DNA of 64,000 nt from Tenrec ecaudatus (Eukaryota; Chordata; Mammalia; Afrosoricida; Tenrecidae), in contig NC_134535.1 in NCBI RefSeq assembly GCF_050624435.1, positions 122,933,731 through 122,997,730 on the forward strand. Direction: 5' to 3'. A program made the translations under genes and the position numbers. Below the pieces are notes generated by a model that was not told where the DNA came from, did not search any database, and saw only the letters and a list, made by a program, of their open reading frames with translations. Below are positions 11,301 to 22,442 of this stretch, piece by piece. The number at the start of each line of letters is the position of its first letter. The stretch's first letter is position 1.

Positions 11301-14300
11301 CTGTGCCTCCAGCCCCCATATGCACCAGTGTACAACCTCTGCCCTAACCAGTCCTGCAAGGTAGAATTTGGATCATGGTAGTTGGGGTGAGGAAGCATCC
11401 AGGATCTGGGGGAAAGCTGTGTTCTTCATCGGTACTACCTCACACCCTGACTGACCCATCTCCTCTCCTAAACCCCTCTATAAGGGGATCTCCAGTGGCC
11501 GACACTTGAGCCTTGGGTCTCCACTCTGCTCTTCCCCCTTCATTCAATATGGTATATATACATACACACACACACATATACATATACATATATATATATA
11601 TACATTGATGCACATTTTAAAAAATGATGAAGATGGTATATGTTTATTGGCTCATCATACAAGGGCACTTCTCAATTTTCTTTTTTTTCTCCCTTAACTG
11701 CAGTGCTATAAATTCCTATACCTATTGTGCTGATAATTTACCTGAGGCAATTATTAAAAATCCAGGTTTTACTTATGTGCAACAAAAGTCTTTATCCAAA
11801 GAGATCCCTACAGATTGGGGAAAAATCTTTAGTAATAACGCAATGGATGAGGGTCTAATTACCAATATTTATAGAATTCTGTAATGCCTCAATAATAAAA
11901 TAAGCAATGACTCAATTAAAAAGTGGGGAAAGCTAAATGGACAGTTCATCAATAATTCCATTCTCATGGTGGGCAAACACGTGGAAAGAGGCTCCAGATC
12001 ACTAGCCATCTGGGAGATGCAAATCAAAACTACAATGAGATATCAACTCATACCCACAGTGCTATCTCAATTCCAAAATAAAACCAGAAAACAACACTGG
12101 AGAGGATGTAGAGAAATTGGATGGCTTACACACTACTGGTCAGTTTGAAATATATACAACCATTAAGGAAAGCTATACAGCAATACCTAAAACAACCAGG
12201 GATAGAAATCTCATGGGACCTAGCAATAAGTCTACTGGGCATACACTCCAGCGATACAAGAGACAGAGCACGAACAGACATGCTGTCTTTTGCTCAGTTC
12301 AGCACAGTTTATAATAGCAAGAAGCTGGAAATAAGCCAAATGGGTAAAGAGATGGAAGTAGAAGAATGGATAAAGAAATTCTTGAACATACACACAGTGG
12401 AATATTATGCATCCCTGAAAAACCATGAAACACCTCATGACATGGATGAGCCTGGAATTCACTATGTTGAATGATGTTAGCAATCATAAAAGGATAAACA
12501 TTGAATGGCCCCCTACTATAAACACCAAGACAGAGGCCACATCATCTGATCTCTTCTAGTTTCCCAGGCAACAAGGTATAGTATGCCTACCTAGTGTTTA
12601 TGAACCATAAACCACCCCCTTATTTGTGGAACTCATTGCCTGGAGGGTGCCCAAGACATGGAAATGCAAGAATACTCGGGATGTCCTGTATGGAGCCTGA
12701 GGACAATGCTTATATCTATTACTCTAAAAACTCCATTCCTATTAGAACCACAAAATTCACACCAACCATCTCGAAAAAGGGGGTGAGGGAGGGGAAGCAA
12801 AAACCTTTTACTAAAAAGAATGACAATAATAAAATTGCCTAACATAACATTTCAGAGTTCTAAAATTATTCATTTTTTTATTTAAGTGTGCTCTTAATTC
12901 GGTTATATATAAAATTATAAAGGTGGGATTTAAAGCATTGGTAATAGAAATGTACCTAGTGTATTTCCTCCATAATAGCACAATTATGATGAGGTGAGAA
13001 TAAACACATATTTTTGCTTATCTAAATATTTATCTGAGGTTATGTATTATGTCTTGGAGATTTTCAGACATCGAATATCATTGACTTGGATTCCGAGGAA
13101 TTGAGTTCATTTCAGAAAACTACCTGCCAACAGCAAGGTAACCCCTCCCCACAGCTGAGCGACTACAACTTTCCCACGGATGAGGACTTTCTCAAATCAC
13201 AGATCTCCAATCTGTTGAAGAAGCAGGAGCAAATGGCCACCAAGCTCTGTCAGCAGCTTGTCATTGAAAAGTCAGGTAAACACACATAGACTTGCTACCC
13301 AGTCGTGTGTAAACTGGTGCCCTATTCACATGCGTATGTGCCTCTCCTCAAAGACATGCTCGCCAAGACCCTTTAAGAGTTTCACACTGAAATGACACAA
13401 GAAAAACGAATGTGTATTCAACTTCATTTCTTATATTTGAGAATCATAGAGGGAAAGTTGGGGAGCTGGTTGGAATTGTCCTAATTTTTAAAGTCATCAT
13501 TTACATTAAATTAAATGGAGTGCTTTAAAGTCCTCATTTCATTGACAATTTGTGGCTGATCATTGCAATTTTGAGGCCAGAAGACTAAACTCTGAAAGCT
13601 GCATTTGGATCTGTGGCACAGTGGGATAAACATGTTGGAGATTCAAACCATACCAGTCATTTCCAAGGAAACAGATGAGGCCATCTGCCCCTGTACAGAT
13701 TTATAGTCTTGAAAACAGGGACCCAAGGAGTTACAATCATCTCGATGGCAGTGGGTTTGAGTTTTGGTTGGTTACTCCCCATCCATGGCATAATCACAGG
13801 ACCTTACTTAAAAAGGCCTCTACAGTGGACTATTTCTGTGTGCTAGCACTAAGACCTTATTGCTTTATTAAACACAATTAACTCAAGATTATCCCCAGGA
13901 ATCGTTTCTCAAACTTGTTTGGCCTATCACCCACTTTTCAGAGGGAAAAAATTACTTAATGTACCCCTCACCTCCATTTAAAACATTTGTGCCCTAGCCT
14001 ATAATATAAGATCAAGCGTAGGCATCTGACTCTGCAGCACCCCTTCCACCAACCATTCCATCAGCTCATGGGAGGGCGGGGGCATGGCTCACTAGGGGAA
14101 ATGCCGACCTAGAGTCATTGAGTTTCTACTATTGTGCAGAATGTCTTTCTTTTGTAGACCACAAATGCAATCCTTGTCCTAAAATGTGGCAATGGCACCA
14201 AAACAGCTGCTATTATGTTCAAAGTACTGAAGAGAAAACCTGGAGTAACAGTAGACAAGACTGCAGGGACAGGAACGCCACCCTGCTGAAGCTAGACAGC

Positions 14301-17300
14301 TCGGAAGAAAAGGTGTGGTTGGAGTTCTTGTTCAAATTACTGAAATTGTCCCTTTCCTGAAAGGTCTACCAGTGGAATTTCTGATTCTCACGGTGGGACT
14401 TCAGTCCATTAAAATGGTAATAAATGAATTTAAAGAAGACTCCCATCTGCCTTGCATTTGCAAAATGGCATGTGGCTCTCCTATGCAAATGTTTTCTGTT
14501 TTCTCTGCCAGGATTTTCTCAGGTCCCAGTTGTTCCCCAAGTTGTCGTTCTTCTGGCTGGGATTATCGTGGAACCCACATGGCAGAAATTGGCTGTGGGA
14601 GGATGGTTCTTCTCCGTCTGTCTCCTTGTAAGTCTCAAACCATCAGGGAGAGATCAAGCTTTCCAAAGAATTTCAAGAAAATAAATGCTAATTAAGAATT
14701 ATTGTACACTTGGATTAGACCCACAAAGGGAAGAAAGCTGCAGTAACAAATAATGGAATGAAGGGTGTCTGATATCATTTGTTTGAGAAACTAATGGCAA
14801 GGCACTTGATTGACATTATGAATTTATTTTATCCAACATATATAATAGCATTCTCAAATTTCTTTATAATCTTAACTCTACAAGGTAAACACTTTTCTAT
14901 GATCATTTTGTAGGGGAGAAAATGGAGTCACTGAGAGATTAAATAACTTGTCTGAGGTGTCTCATCTATTAAGTGGCAAAGTCAGGAGTGTCTGGAGAGC
15001 ACACATTCAGTGCTTAACTAATCTGGCTCCCCGGCCGTAGCATTCATAGATTAGGGGGGCCCCATATGAACTCACATGAAAATTGGTACATTGATTCAAA
15101 TTGCATATTTGTCAGTCATTTTCCAACAGAAAGCCAGTCTGACCTGACTGATTAGTTCAACAAGCCGTTTCTCAGTGAGGATTGGTTAGCTAGGTTGTAT
15201 GGCAAACATTTTCCATGAATTTACAGTGAGCTAAATCTATCACTTTGTTGCTTTGATGGAAACACTTAAACTACAATTAGAATATGTCATACTCGGAAAG
15301 TGACATGTTTGAAAATATTTATGCAAAAAATTACATGTCAGCTTTAAACAATGTGTGAAGGGCACCTAACCAAAACTAAACTCAAAGTTACTGCTGTCAA
15401 GTCTAATCAGCTCAGACCCCCCCAAAGGACAGGGTAGACCGGCTCCTGGGATTTCCCAAGACTGTAGGGGAGTAGGAAACCTCCTCTTTCTCCTGTGGAG
15501 TGCAGACCTTGTGACCTAGCAGCCCAATGGGAAACCCACTACGCCATCAATCTTCCTTCTTTCAGCCACTGCAACCCCCCAATTGTTGAGGAACATTGTT
15601 TTAGAATCCCCCCTGAAGTCACAACTATATTAAAACAATGAGATCATAGATATTATACTAATACTGTAGGAGCCCTGGTGGTGTCATCGTTGTGCGTTGG
15701 GCTGCTAACTACAAGGTAAGCAGTTCGAGACCACCAGCCAACTCAGTAGAAAGATGATGCTTTCTGTTCTCATAAAAGTTAGCAGCCCAGAAAGTCACAG
15801 GGGTGGTTCTACCCTGTCCCAGAGGGTCTGCTTGGGTCAGAACTGAGTCCACGGCAGGGAGGTTTAGGAATACAGTGCAGTGCAGTGCTAGCGGCGTATG
15901 AAATAAGATGTAGATTCATTGACATATTTCAGGGTGTAGTAGGTTTACTCCTCCCACCTACATCCCCTCCCAGGCCCAGCAAGGACTTGATTCATTGCAC
16001 TTACTTTTGTTTTACTCTTCAATCTACGTTTTCCTAGTGTTTTTAAACTGAATTAGAATCACTCATTATCTATCAAAGATACTAGACTCCAGGTGAGACT
16101 CACCAAATCCCTTAAATAACAAACTATGTTACGTTTATGTGTTTTCCCTAGGTAGAATTTATCTACATCTACTTTCCAAAATTTTACCATGCTTATTTCT
16201 ACTCAGACAAATATTAATTCAGGCAAAGTCTCATTCCCTAATCATGATAATGATATTATTAAATCTATTAATTTAGTTTCACATACACAAAAATGACAAA
16301 ATACATACAGATTAATAGATGAAAAAGCAAAAACAATTTTGAAGCATATGCAATACTGGGTGTGGGGTGATTAAAAATAAATTCCATACAGCGTTGATTG
16401 GCTGGAGAGCTTACAGGAATAGACCACGAAACTATGTAAATGTATTTTCATGTCCACTCTGAAGTCTAACAAATGTTTCCACTCACAAAGTGATGTAATC
16501 ATCATTTTCACCCTCCCCCACTCCTCATCACAGCATGGGATGGCTTCCAGAGAAAGGCTTCAGAGTCCCCAAACACTGAGTCCTCTGGCTAGCACAGGTT
16601 ACAGAGGAGCATTTTCAGGTTAGAGAAATGGAGTTTCAGTGTTACATATCCATTTCAGACTATTGAGTAAAGGCTCTCTCTTTTTTTACTTTTCCATTTT
16701 ATCCGGAGCTCTTACAGATATTATAACAATCTAGAGTTCAATTAGATCAAGCATGATTGTACAATGCTGCCACCATCATTTTCAAAACATTTTCTTTCTT
16801 CGTACACTCTTTGATATCAGCTCCCCTTTATCCCCTCCCTCTCCCACCGTAACACTCAGGAACCCTTGTTCTTATATTTAAATATTATTATTTATTTTTA
16901 TCTTTTTCCATATCTTACACCATCCAATGTATCTGTCCGTGTACCATTCTGTTATCTGTTCCCCTCGAGTGGGGTTATATAATCATACTTGCTATCAGTT
17001 TCCCTTTCTCCCCTTCTCTTTCTGTACCATCAAGGAATCATTACATCCCTTACTATTTATGAAGGGTTTATCTAGCTTGGAGTTCATGCATTGAATAGAA
17101 TTAAGATCTTAATTATACAAAGGAACATGTACACATCTACTGGGATTAATGAAGTAAAACTAAGACCATAATAGTAGCAGGAAGGAAATATTAGCAAACT
17201 AGAGGATAGTTATGTGTTTCAACAGTGGTATACTACACCCTGGATATATCATCCCTTTCATGTGGCCCTTCTGTGAGGGACTGTCCAATTATCTCACAGG

Positions 17301-20300
17301 TACAGGTAGTCTTTGGGTTTCCACTTTGTTTATGTTCTTTCATGTCAATCTGGGTGCTTAATTTTGAACTTCTGATACCTATTTCCATCGATGCCGCCTG
17401 ATGACACAGGCTGGTGTGCTTCTTCCATGTGGACTTTGTTGCTTCCCTGCTAGATGACCCCTTGTTGAATTCAAGCCAAGCAAAGGCTATTGTGAGCAAG
17501 TATATACACAAAGATTAAGATTTAGTAAATCCAGTGCCCAAGTGAGAAAATAATATGGCTTTGCAATATAGAACATTTGGGAAAAAAGCCATGTTGGGCT
17601 CACAGAGAATTTTACATCTGAATAACATGTAATTGTGAAATAGCTGGGTGTTGCCAATGATTAAGGGGAGATGCTAATAGGAAGATTGACTGGTTAAACC
17701 AACCCAGAAGCATGTTATCATGGTTGTTGTTAGGCTCCATCAAGCCGGTTTGAACTTAAAGTGACTGTCTGGAAATATTGCCGGGTGCTGGGCCACCCTC
17801 ACGAGGAATGCTGTGCTTTGGCCCATTGCTGCCATCGCTATGTCAGTCCATCACTTGGACGATCTTCCTCTTTTTCACTGCTCTTCTCCTTTACCAAGAA
17901 CACGGTCCTTTTCCAGGAACTGGTCTCTTCGGATACATGTCCGAAATACCAGAAGTGATGTGTCAACATCCTCTCTTCTAAGGAGGATGTACCTTTTCCA
18001 AAACAGATTTGTTTGTTGTTCTGGCAGTCCATGGCACTTTCAATATGCTCCACCAGCTTCCATTAGTAGCTTACCTCATCACCATAATGCAAGCACAATG
18101 ATTCTTCTTCGGTTTTCCTTATTCAACGTCCAACTTTCATGTGTTTGTGAGGTGACTGAAGATACCATAGCTCGAGTCAGGGACATCTTAGTCCTAACGT
18201 GACATATTTACTCTCCAGGGTTGTTCACGAAGTCTTCTGCAGAAGTCTTACCCAATACAATAATACATCATTGGATTTCTTGACTACTCTTTCCATGAGC
18301 ATTGATTAGGGACCCATGCAAGATGAAATCCTTGACAATTTCAATCTTTTCTCCATTTATCATGATAATGACTATTGGTCCACTTGTGAGAGGTTTTACT
18401 TCCCTTTTTTAACATTGCCATATTTTTAGGATATTACAACCCTCCATTTGTGTTTTCTGTAATGTAAGTACTTTTCATTATACTTGGTAGTGTGTTTATG
18501 TCTTATATTGGGGCCCTTAATTTTTCCTCTAATTTTTGTTGATGATTCTTACACTTCTAGGGTTTATATTTACATATATCTTTAATCCATCTTGAGTTCA
18601 TTTTAAGCATCTTATTGAAATATAATTCACATATATTACAAGCCAATGGTTCAAATACACTAAAAAGACTTGTTGCAATCATTACAATCTATTCTGGAAT
18701 GTTTTCTTCTTTCTTTTCTTCATTGTTATTAGCATTTCTCATCTCCCACAACCTCCCTTGCTATACCTCCAAGAAACTATTGACCCAGTGGCTGTTTCTA
18801 TAGGTTTACCTATTCTAGATTTAAAGAAAATTGAACAAATATATTTTCATATAAAGAAGATTGAACAAAAAGAAGAAAACAAAAACACTAAACTAAAACA
18901 GAAAAAGCTCATTTTCAAAGAAAGTAATAAAAACTAGGAGAAGTTAAGAAGAGGTCAAATTAAGAAAATGGTTAGATGTTAAATTTAAACCAATTATCTG
19001 CAGTAATCTATTTTCCAAGTCTTCCTGTCTGTGAAGAAGACAGTTCACATTCCTATTCAATACTCTAAGTAAGGTCTTAAACTACATAGGGCCTCTGCAA
19101 ATGGATTTTGGGCTGTCATCCTTAGCCTCGAAAAACTGGTGGTCCAAATTTAAAGCCCTTATACAATTCCCTCCTCCAATCTTGGCTTTTAGTATTCTAC
19201 ATCCTCAGATTACACAGGGGTGGCGTGCTTCCTCTATGTGGTCTTAGCTGGCACCTCATTTAGATGTCTGTGTGTTTAAGCAAGTCTGTAAGGCTCCAGA
19301 CACTATGCTTTCTGTGTTAGGCAAGGTTGAGGAGAGACATATATATATATGAAAGAGTTTTATATCAAGCAGTATTTATATATCAAGAAAGTATCCCAAC
19401 CCAGTCCAACTCAAGTCCATAAGTCTGATAAGTCCATTAGTCCCTCTTCAGACTCACACAGTCACAAGCAATGATGCAGAATGCAGGAAGACCACAGGTT
19501 GTGTAGATCCAATGTGCAGAGTTGTGTGGATCCAATCATGGTGGAGGCATCAGGGCTCTGGCAGCAACCAGGACAGCGAGCAGGAAGGTGAAGCCAGAGA
19601 GAGAAGGGAAGATACCCAGGGCTCTCCTTATGAAAAGGCCACACCCACAAGGAGGCACTATCAAGCTGTGACTTGATTGACAGGTTGACTACCACCCCTA
19701 CTCTTTCATATATCTTCAAGTTGGCATGAAATTATGTAATCACCACACTCTGTTAACTAGGCACCATCTGACTTCTTCACCATACTTTGTTCTTCCACCC
19801 ATATCTTCACTGATCATTTTATGAGAAGTATTAAGCAGGGTCATATTATAAGAATTTATTGTTCTTAGATTAGGGTTTACAATTATGTATGCGCTCAAAA
19901 TTCATTCATATATCTAATGGTTATATATATTTTTCATCTGTTTTAGAAACAACAATATCAGGTTCTTACAATCTTGCAAAATAATGAGTAGTACACAGGG
20001 CTTTTGGTAATTTATTAATTTTGTTAATAATATCCTTAATTTAGTTAATGATATAGAATTTTAAATACTAGTGTGAAAAGGAATATATATATTATAGGAA
20101 AGTTTATTAGACTGAAATATATGAAATATTCACTATACCGGTTAAAAACTCAAGTGACTGAACATTGCCAAGTAAACAATAGCAATTAGACACAAGACAA
20201 AAATTTCGAGAATGTTGTTCACTAATGCAAAATTAGGCCTGATGAACATGTCTTGAGTTCACTTTTGTATATAGATTGATTTGCCACGTAAATAGGGGGA

Positions 20301-20672
20301 ATAGAAATCCTCAAACCCTAATTTAAGTGTTCTAAGGAATCCTATCTGGGATCATAATGAATTTAAGACCAGTAATTCAAGTGTGCATCTTTAGGGACTT
20401 AGATGAGTTGTGGATGTGGAAATTGCTTATCATCCAGTCACGTGAGTTTTGGCTGATAGGACAACTGCAGTCACATTTAAAATATGGGATTTACAATGAC
20501 TTTCAAATGGTTTATTTTCAGATTCAGTAGGAATGAACTTGCCCACATCAATGGATCCAAAGGATGTGCTTACTTTCAGAAAGAAAATATTTATGCTTCC
20601 CGCTGCAGTGCTGAAATTTCTTGGGTTTGTGAGAAGACAGCAGCATTGGTAAAGATTGAAGATTTGAATTAA
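8245..20672 (+). CDS. CLEC12B: CLEC12B, C-type lectin domain family 12 member B (six coding exons)
   Basis: The exons are 8245-8332, 9782-9880, 13060-13275, 14158-14312, 14512-14627 and 20522-20672; they join into an 825-nt frame of 274 residues plus stop, against about 276 in human CLEC12B as I recall it. Phases are 1,1,1,0,2. In order: cytoplasmic ITIM VTYATL (residues 5-10), transmembrane segment about 41-62, stalk 63-134, lectin-like domain from C138. The domain shows CNPCPKMWQW, WLGLSW, WLWEDGS, NGSKGCAYF and a final VCEK. From family knowledge, CLEC12B is a type II myeloid and skin-cell receptor whose phosphorylated ITIM recruits SHP-1/SHP-2. It lacks the usual calcium and sugar ligands (WEDGS rather than WND), as expected for this receptor group. 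The start was chosen because it reproduces the family N-terminus. Nothing is broken; two splice sites are weak. Confidence 0.96.
8815..8965 (+). repeat. MIR SINE in CLEC12B intron 1
   Basis: TGTGTAAATAAGAAAACTGA, GGCTGAAAGAATGAGG and CACCTGGTATGTGGTGGATC are diverged forms of the MIR core (GAGGAAACTGAGGCACAGAG... GCTAGTAAGTGGCAGAGC). Confidence 0.7.
9782..9880 (+). CDS. CLEC12B: CLEC12B exon 2 (transmembrane segment)
   Basis: The acceptor is TTTCTTCAG and the donor ATGT|GTAAGT. It encodes DPTPSAVWRW followed by a leucine-rich hydrophobic run ending in VTLGIM. The absence of a charged residue in the membrane segment fits a receptor that signals through its own ITIM rather than an adaptor. Confidence 0.95.
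10780..11601 (-). mobile_element. Two L1 3' ends, head to tail, within one target duplication
   Basis: The 17-bp sequence ACATTGATGCACATTTT occurs perfectly at 10763-10779 and 11602-11618. Between them lie a first L1 3' end (TTTTATTACGGGCTCATATA, to about 10875) and a second, longer copy starting TTTTATTAGGGGCTCATACA at about 10907. Both are in minus orientation. The far end is a CA/TA-rich tract at 11556-11601. No ORF2 is present. Confidence 0.8.
11690..12845 (+). mobile_element. L1 fragment, end of ORF2 and 3' region
   Basis: ACACGTGGAAAGAGGCTCCA, ATGCAAATCAAAACTACAATG and GTGGAATATTATGCATCCCTG are the classic end of mammalian L1 ORF2, here broken by frameshifts. It ends in an A-rich tail (AATAATAAAATTG). 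It lies in CLEC12B intron 2, in the same orientation as the gene. Confidence 0.85.
13060..13275 (+). CDS. CLEC12B: CLEC12B exon 3 (stalk)
   Basis: The only start that keeps the frame open and matches human residues is the AG at 13058-13059. It gives YFQTSNIIDLDSEEL as the beginning and KLCQQLVIEKS as the end. The donor is TCAG|GTAAAC, phase 1. The stalk includes a heptad-like stretch around FLKSQISNLLKKQEQM and unpaired cysteines at 85 and 126, as expected of a dimerising stalk. A second AG eight bases later (13066-13067) would shift the frame into an immediate stop. Confidence 0.9.
13590..13775 (+). mobile_element. Degraded AfroSINE
   Basis: GGCACAGTGGGATAAACATG, CAGATTTATAGTCTTGAAAA and TCATCTCGATGGCAGTGGGT follow the AfroSINE order, including its terminal CTCGATGGCAGTGGGTTTG. 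Confidence 0.65.
14158..14312 (+). CDS. CLEC12B: CLEC12B exon 4 (first third of lectin-like domain)
   Basis: The acceptor is CTTTTGTAG. It encodes DHKCNPCPKMWQWHQNSCYY through RNATLLKLDSSEEK, with the expected cysteines at 138, 141, 152 and 170 and an N-glycosylation sequon at N174. The donor, AAG|GTGTGG, is poor. Read-through would add about 15 residues and then stop at 14358. Confidence 0.93.
14512..14627 (+). CDS. CLEC12B: CLEC12B exon 5 (middle of lectin-like domain)
   Basis: The acceptor is CTCTGCCAG and the donor CTT|GTAAGT, phase 2. It encodes DFLRSQLFPKLSFFWLGLSW and then NPHGRNWLWEDGSSPSVS. The two tryptophans W201 and W213, twelve residues apart, are the landmarks used to recognise the same exon of the minus-strand pseudogene. 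Confidence 0.95.
14860..15035 (+). repeat. MIR SINE in CLEC12B intron 5
   Basis: GTAGGGGAGAAAATGGAGTC, AGATTAAATAACTTGTCTGA and TAAGTGGCAAAGTCAGGAGT match the MIR core in order. Confidence 0.75.
15668..15875 (+). mobile_element. AfroSINE, nearly full length
   Basis: It begins GGAGCCCTGGTGGTGTCATC, continues GGGCTGCTAACTACAAGGTA and GCAGTTCGAGACCACCAGCC, and ends with GTCAGAACTGAGTCCACGGC. This tRNA-derived SINE family is restricted to Afrotheria and is the best lineage marker in the window. Confidence 0.85.
16678..17520 (-). mobile_element. Old L1 3' region
   Basis: The order TTTTATCCGGAGCTCTTACA, CATCATTTTCAAAACATTTTC, TCCCCTTTATCCCCTCCCTC and CATGTGGACTTTGTTGC mirrors the younger L1 3' ends of the window in minus orientation, but it is more diverged. 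Confidence 0.65.
17725..18400 (-). mobile_element. RTE/BovB-like LINE 3' end
   Basis: On the minus strand the (AAC)n tail end is followed by CGGACATGTATCCGAAGAGA-type sequence and by ATAAATGGAGAAAAGATTGA. The same blocks occur in order in the + strand RTE copies at 690-1868 and 34140-35700. Confidence 0.8.
18401..19312 (-). mobile_element. Old L1 fragments
   Basis: CTTTAATCCATCTTGAGTTC is antisense L1 ORF2, and TCTATGTGGTCTTAGCTGGC with GTTTAAGCAAGTCTGTAAGG is an old L1 3' end. The latter appears to continue after the inserted LTR at 19748-19985. Confidence 0.5.
19313..19747 (-). mobile_element. MaLR/ERVL-type solo LTR
   Basis: On the minus strand it starts TGTGGTGATTACATAATTTC and ends CCTAACACA. 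It shares its start, middle (GGACTTATCAGACTTATGGA-type) and end with the LTRs at 43457, 46545 and 48581. It is inserted in an older L1 in CLEC12B intron 5. Confidence 0.65.
20522..20672 (+). CDS. CLEC12B: CLEC12B exon 6 (end of lectin-like domain and stop)
   Basis: The acceptor is TTTATTTTCAG. It encodes FSRNELAHINGSKGCAYFQK, then ENIYASRCSAEISWVCEKTA and a tail ending KIEDLN before TAA at 20670-20672. The human tail ends almost identically (KTEDLD). It is separated from exon 5 by a 5.9 kb repeat-filled intron. Confidence 0.95.
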
Positions 20673-22442
20673 TTTATTTCTTCCAAATTCACCAAGAACT
20701 ATGAGGTGGTGTTCAGGACCACGTGAAGAAGAGGAAGAGTTACTTTGCATTTAAACTATTACCCAATTGAATTTGCTCAAGAGAATAGTCTCCTCTTCCT
20801 TAGTTGTAGCTTCTTCATTTGCTCCTCTTATTATTCAGTCTTAAAATGATCTCCTGTGCCTTAAGATGAGTAGAAACATTGTTCTATCATTCTGTCTCAG
20901 AATTAATCTGTCAAATTACCTGTTCTATAAAATATGTATGTATCATGTAAAATATTATTTTCTCTATGTGTTATTCCATAATCATATGTGACAAGAATAA
21001 TAGTAAATACTTAAAAACCAAACTGACACCGACCATGGCACTAGTGTAAGGTCCAGACCAGGTCCTTGCTGCAGCAGTTGATTAGGTTAAGGGATCCCAG
21101 GGTCGGGCCCCTGCCACTGGGTTGGGGAGCAGTGCCACACCAAGTGGATTGGAAATATGTTTTCATCTTAGTACTAGATTTCGATGTGCTACTGCATCTC
21201 AACCAAATATCAGTCTGCCTATGCCTCTCCATCATTTTCTAAAAATACATTTTGTTAACGAATCTTAAAATCTAAGTAATTTGTAACCAAGTGGAATAAC
21301 CCAAAAAAACTGAACCCAGTGCTATCCAGCTGATTCTGTCACATAATGACTGTATACAGGGTTTTTAAGACTATAAATCTTTATGGAACACATAGTCTCA
21401 TCTTTCGCCCAGGAAGGACCTGCTGGGTTTGAACCTTTGACCTTGCAGTTAGCAGTCCAATGCTTACATGAGAGTGCCACCAGGGCTCCTAACAAATGAA
21501 ATAGAGAAGCATTTAACATTTAAAATACTATCATTTATTTAAATCCACAAGATTGAGGCTGTTGATTTGGTATTTGGGTATTACCATTTTTTAAAAGTTT
21601 CTTATTTTACAATTGGTATTTCCTTTCTTTCAAAAATAATCCTAATAAAATTATCTGAATTCACTGATATTCCTTTCATTTTAGTCCATAAATATCCCTG
21701 CACACTGGGAACAAGTCATTGCCAGTTTATTGTTCCAGAGTTTTTCTTGTACAACATGGCTTTTTACAGAATATCAGTGGGCTGGGCAGGGGACTAGAGT
21801 TGCTATTTTCTCCTTATATAATGGCATAGCTGCATATAGACTAAAAGATTGGTAAAACCAAAAGAACTCAACCTGAGAAAGGATGCAAAAACAGCAACGC
21901 TGTTATGATGAGAATTCATCCTGCTGTCATCCAAAGGTTTCAATTCATGAATTAGTCAACATTTCCTATATGCTACAGCAGAAATATGAGGATAAACAAA
22001 TAAAGTTCAGTGTGAAAATGTATGAAGCAATATACTTTTAAACAAAAATTGTATAATTATCTTTACAATAAGCTAGCTGAAAGGAGTTAGCTTTACTCAT
22101 ATACAGACTTGAAATGCAAGTTACATTCATATAGATTTTTAAAAGGCAACATTTTCTTTCATTTCTTTCTAGTAGTTTACTGCCATGCTGACTCTCACAA
22201 AGATACAATTACTTAAGAAAGGCCACAAACTCTGCATATGACTCCCAAAGAGTTGAGCATCTTTTCATTACCCTGGGAAAGATAATTTCTTCTTTTGTTC
22301 TCCTATTTCTTAACTGTAAGTTATCTATTATTAGTAATTCATATCTCTTTGTTATTTGTTCCCATTAAGAGTTGACGTCTTCCCCATACACCCACAGCCC
22401 CCACCTCAGGTGCGTTTTATCTTTAAATGTTCATCACATATA
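20673..22442. other. CLEC12B 3' flank, AT-rich
   Basis: The 3' untranslated region begins here, but I see no convincing AATAAA near the stop. An AfroSINE in minus orientation occupies about 21305-21490, ending in CACCAGGGCTCCT. The rest shows no recognised feature. Confidence 0.5.
21305..21490 (-). mobile_element. AfroSINE
   Basis: In minus orientation it carries AGGAGCCCTGGTGGCACTCT, then GGACTGCTAACTGCAAGGTC and an internal AAGACTATAAATC block. The 3' end is more degraded than the head. Confidence 0.75.

Noticed and set aside
13066..13067. AG after TTTTC as the true CLEC12B exon 3 start
   Set aside because: It shifts the frame into TGA after four codons; the upstream AG gives the conserved stalk.
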